Source of the DNA: Azophilus sp965220835
GTDB taxonomy: Bacteria > Pseudomonadota > Gammaproteobacteria > Pseudomonadales > Azotimanducaceae
Reading direction: 5' to 3'
DNA: 64,000 nt
Assembly: GCA_965220835.1 (NCBI GenBank)
Contig: OZ244842.1
Coordinates: 558,001 to 622,000, forward strand
Both the position numbers and the translations under genes were made by a program. This document shows, in pieces, positions 61,324-64,000 of this stretch (positions within the stretch are counted from its first letter, which is position 1; every line of letters starts with the position of its first letter). The notes under the pieces were generated by a model. The model was not told where the DNA came from, ran no database searches, and saw only the letters and a list, made by a program, of their open reading frames with translations.

Positions 61324-62970
61324 TTAGGGAACCTTTTCACGCTGCGTGTGGGCTGCGTGGCCATCTTCGAGCAGCCATAGCCGACGTGCCGGGATGTGAC
61401 TGGTAGAGGAACCCGGGACAAACTCAACGACATTTTCGTTGCGGACAGCGACAGGCATTGGCATGCCGCTTCTGGAGCGGAATCACGTCGAGTCGGCGCG
61501 GACCTCCAGTACGGCTTGGCGGTCAAATCCATGCCTGCTGCCGAGACGAATGGCCTCGTCCTCGTCCTCCAGCAGGCGCAAAAGCGCCGCCACCCGCGCC
61601 CGACGCGATGCGGGGTTCCGGACTTCCTCGAGGGCGCCATCGTCGTGCCCTCGATCATCCAAGCTGGCAAGACCTCGGGCGACTGATGCCAGCGCCCGGT
61701 CGCGAACGGGGCCGGGGGCAAGCGCAAGCGTCCGCTGCACCGCCCGGTCCGGGTCCATTTGCGTCCAAAGGGATGCCACCAGGGTTGCGAGCCGGTCCCG
61801 CTCGTCGGGGTCATCGACGGCGTCAATGCCAGCCAATGCGGCTTCGGGATCTTCGATGACCATGTTGGGAACCACCTGCGCGTAAAGGCCCTGCCGTTTC
61901 CAAGGCGGCAGCGATTCGATCACGCTCATGGCGGCGCCGGCGTCCTCACGGGCGATGAGCGTGGCGACTCTCGCGGCCAAGTTTGGGTAGCTTGGCTCGC
62001 TCTCTAGGCCCGCAATCCACATCAGCTTCTCGTGGTTCGGCAGATGCTCGATGGTGGTGGCAAGCCCCTCCAGGAAGCCTTGCCGCTGGATGACCGACAG
62101 GGTGGCGGCAAAGGCGCTGGCGCTGTCGAAGTCCTGCATGCCCCAGTGCTGGGCCAATTGCGTGAAGCGTTGCGGCAGAATCTGTTCCTGCTGGGTGCCG
62201 AGCCAATTCGCTGCCGCCTCCGGGTCAGATTGCGCCCAACGGCCGATCAAGGCATCAACGGCGGGATGGCGGTCAGGCTCCGGCAGGCTGTCCACCAGCG
62301 CCGCCGCACCGGCGGGGTCGCTGCGTGCCAACTCGGACACCAGCCTGCTCAAGCGCTCCTGACGCTCCATTGGGCTCCGTTCGGCAAGCAGGGACTCAAC
62401 CTCCCGGTAGGCCGCCTCCAGGGACATCGGCTGGCCGCCCCAAGAATACAGGCGCGGCCCGATTCCCAGTTCACCACCCAATCTGATCTTGGACAGCGCG
62501 GCCCGGGCCAAGTCGTGACGCAAGGCAGTGATGGACCCAGGGTCCGCCGCAAGCGGCTGGTCGGCCAAGGCGAACCCCTCAAGCAGGGCAGGGTCTTCGA
62601 TGAAGATGTCGGGATCCACCACCAGCGCCACCATCACCATTAGGTCAACGACCTCGGCCAACCTCGGTTCTTCCCGCGCCGTGCGCAGGGCGCTGGCGCC
62701 GGATGCCGCCAACCAAGCGTGAATGGCCATGCGCGTGGCTCGCTTGCGCTCTTCGGCGGGCAGCGCCAAGGCCTGCAGCAGTGCATTGTGCGGATCCCCG
62801 TACACGGAGACCCCGAGCCGCTCCAATTCAGGCGATGGCGCACCGGGAACGCCCGGCTGCATGGGCGTCAAGTCCTCCGAGTCGGAGCCCGGGGCGCTTG
62901 CGCGGCCGGCAATGAAAGCCACCGCTGCAAACGCTACGGCGAGAAACGAAATTGCCAATGTTCGTGCCAT
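61324..62970 (-). CDS. Exported alpha-helical repeat protein, interrupted by in-frame TGA
   Basis: ATG 62970 follows GGGAG. The protein has an N-terminal signal/anchor (ARTLAISFLAVAFAAVAFIAG), then helical repeats of the kind DPEAAANWLGTQQEQ, DPAGAAALVDSLPEPDRH and DPEAALAGIDAVDDPDERD. They resemble tetratricopeptide-like or HEAT-like helical hairpins. After 495 codons a TGA occurs at 61483-61485. The same frame stays open for 52 more codons (GMPMPVAVRNENVVEFVPG, then SHIPARRLWLLEDG) to a TAA at 61324. The tail is homologous to the partial gene at 63809-64000, so the TGA looks like a nonsense mutation. The main uninterrupted product is 61483-62970. Confidence 0.75.
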
Positions 62971-63170
62971 GGCGAAGGCTCCCATGCGCAGAGGTTTGAG
63001 ACTCGGACAACCTAGCCCTTCATTTGCTTCCAAGCAACTTGGATGTCGGATAGTTGGATGGCCTTGGCCCAAGGCTGGCCCGATTGAACGGAGGGTTTTC
63101 GTGGCTTGGCCAAAGACGCCAGCAATTCGGGAAAAGCCTTGGCACTGCCGCCGCGGTGGGCACTCCGCCG

Positions 63171-63611
63171 CTACGTGGGCGGTGCTGCGCTGCTGGCCAG
63201 TGTGGGCAGAACGCCTTCCAGCAAACCTTCAATGCGCGCCACCCGCTGTTGAAGGTCTTTGATCTGGCGTGACCGCGCTTGGCCCTCCGTGCGCAGCAGG
63301 CCAATCTCGGATCGCATATCTGAGCGCAGTGCGTTGATTTCCGTATGCATTTCTGAACGCAGCGAACCAATTTCCGTTTGCATTTCAGACCGAAGCGAGC
63401 CGATTTCCGTTTGCATTTCGGACCGGAGCGAACCGATTTCCGTTTGCACTTCAGATCGCAGCGAGCCGATTTCCGTGTAGATATCCGAACGCAGCTGGCT
63501 GACTTCAACACGCAGGCCGGAGATGCTGCCGCCCTGGTGCAACAGCAGGCCAGCCAAGCCGATGGTGCCAGTCAACAGCATTCCGCAAATGGTTAAAGTG
63601 TCCTTGGACAT
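63171..63611 (-). CDS. Membrane-anchored hendecad-repeat coiled-coil protein, long copy
   Basis: The 146-residue paralogue of 60805-61125 has the same anchor (TICGMLLTGTIGLAGLLL) and C-terminus. Here the 11-residue repeat occurs seven times (63270-63500): SQLRSDIYTEI, GSLRSEVQTEI, GSLRSEMQTEI twice, GSLRSEMHTEI, NALRSDMRSEI, GLLRTEGQARS. At DNA level this is a 33-base tandem repeat prone to copy-number change. The gap 63073-63170 shows nothing. Confidence 0.85.
   Translation of the reverse strand: MSKDTLTICGMLLTGTIGLAGLLLHQGGSISGLRVEVSQLRSDIYTEIGSLRSEVQTEIGSLRSEMQTEIGSLRSEMQTEIGSLRSEMHTEINALRSDMRSEIGLLRTEGQARSRQIKDLQQRVARIEGLLEGVLPTLASSAAPPT
63270..63500. repeat. 33-base coding tandem repeat (seven units)
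   Basis: The repeat encodes the 11-residue coiled-coil unit; the middle four units differ by only a few bases. The homologous site in the short copy has three to four units. Confidence 0.85.
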
Positions 63612-63808
63612 GGGGGCATCCTAGCATGATTGCATTCACCGCCGTGGCTGGTTGTTGAGCGCTGCCACGGCGCTCCAATGGCTACGCTACGCAATCACGC
63701 GCTCGTGCGAAACGGGCGATTTCCCCAATGCTTGTGGGAAATTGTCCCTTCGTGACCCGTTATGGCGGGTCAGCGCTTTAGGAGGGTGTCTTTGGGGCTG
63801 CTTGCTGC
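63612..63808. repeat. Segmental repeat, copy 2
   Basis: Second copy of the non-coding segment at 61126-61323, between the long coiled-coil gene and the partial exported gene. No gene is seen in it. Confidence 0.85.
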
Positions 63809-64000
63809 TTAAGGACCCGCTTCGGGCTGTGCCTCAGCTTCGCGGGCACCTGCATTGCCATCGTTAAACATCACCATGGGGCGGGTCGGGATGTAGCCCG
63901 TGACGGAACTGCTGCTAAAGTCAACCAATTCACCGTCAGGGAAGACGAAAGGCATCGGCATCGGCATCGACATCAAGGTTCCGGAGTGCATCCCCACCGA
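63809..64000 (-). CDS. Paralogue of the exported helical-repeat protein, C-terminal end
   Basis: The frame is open to the window edge and ends after GTLMSMPMPMPFVFPDGELV, FSSSSVTGYIPTRPMVMFND. This matches the post-TGA tail of the gene at 61324-62970 (SGMPMPVAVRNENVVEFVPG, SHIPARR). The 5' part lies outside the window. It shows that the tail is a normal part of the family. Confidence 0.75.
   Translation of the reverse strand, partial: SVGMHSGTLMSMPMPMPFVFPDGELVDFSSSSVTGYIPTRPMVMFNDGNAGAREAEAQPEAGP

Noticed and set aside
63270..63500. Regular 33-base repeats that could suggest a CRISPR array
   Set aside because: There are no unique spacers; the units are contiguous and encode an in-frame 11-residue coiled-coil repeat.

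Overview
The window is GC-rich DNA from a Gram-negative bacterium. The content (TonB-dependent receptor remnants, a lipoprotein lytic transglycosylase of the MltF type, bactofilin, Rieske oxygenases, a P450, MaoC and SDR enzymes, KorAB) suggests an uncultured proteobacterium, most likely gammaproteobacterial. I cannot place it more closely by reading. Genes lie on both strands in short runs, with many convergent pairs overlapping by a few bases.

Region 1 (1-19 kb) is an oxidative catabolism zone: a molybdopterin oxidoreductase C-terminus, a TIM-barrel isomerase, two Rieske oxygenase alpha subunits, VOC, phytanoyl-CoA dioxygenase-like, SDR, MaoC-type, NTF2-like and ThuA-like proteins, an FAD oxidoreductase, a cytochrome P450 and a sodium:solute symporter. 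Two broken TonB receptor fragments in opposite orientation flank the MaoC gene and a VapBC pair. A 115-base near-palindrome with 32-base perfect arms lies at 18.8 kb.

Region 2 (19-35 kb) holds acetoacetyl-CoA synthetase, an SDR, tRNA-Pro(CGG), ferredoxin-NADP reductase, KorAB and UvrB. These are followed by a tightly overlapping plus-strand operon of MFS transporter, archaeal-type tRNA-guanine transglycosylase, an FmrO/Rmt-like 16S rRNA methyltransferase homologue and a YkoF-like protein. Then come a methyltransferase-like gene, bactofilin, a site-2 protease and an enoyl-CoA hydratase.

Region 3 (35-51 kb) starts with a likely horizontally acquired patch: a DUF429 protein with an Xre/MbcA-type antitoxin tail, a RES toxin and a possible uracil-DNA-glycosylase-fold protein. 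It continues with GST-like, nitronate monooxygenase, MltF, DUF3089, dihydroorotase, RidA, an AAA/PD-(D/E)XK protein, an APH-fold kinase, an LLM flavoprotein, a hypothetical protein and a GPH-type MFS transporter. Short local repeats mark several intergenic gaps.

Region 4 (51.6-60.3 kb) is the most unusual part. It carries seven full-length tandem paralogues of a secreted, cysteine-containing protein family I do not recognise, all on the minus strand. Between and beside them lie six degraded or internally deleted fragments in which signal-peptide starts are joined to the conserved C-terminus. Region 5 (60.5-64 kb) carries a tandemly duplicated unit of an alpha-helical exported protein plus a membrane-anchored 11-residue-repeat coiled-coil protein. 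The two copies differ in repeat number, and the first large gene has an in-frame TGA before a tail that is homologous in the second copy.
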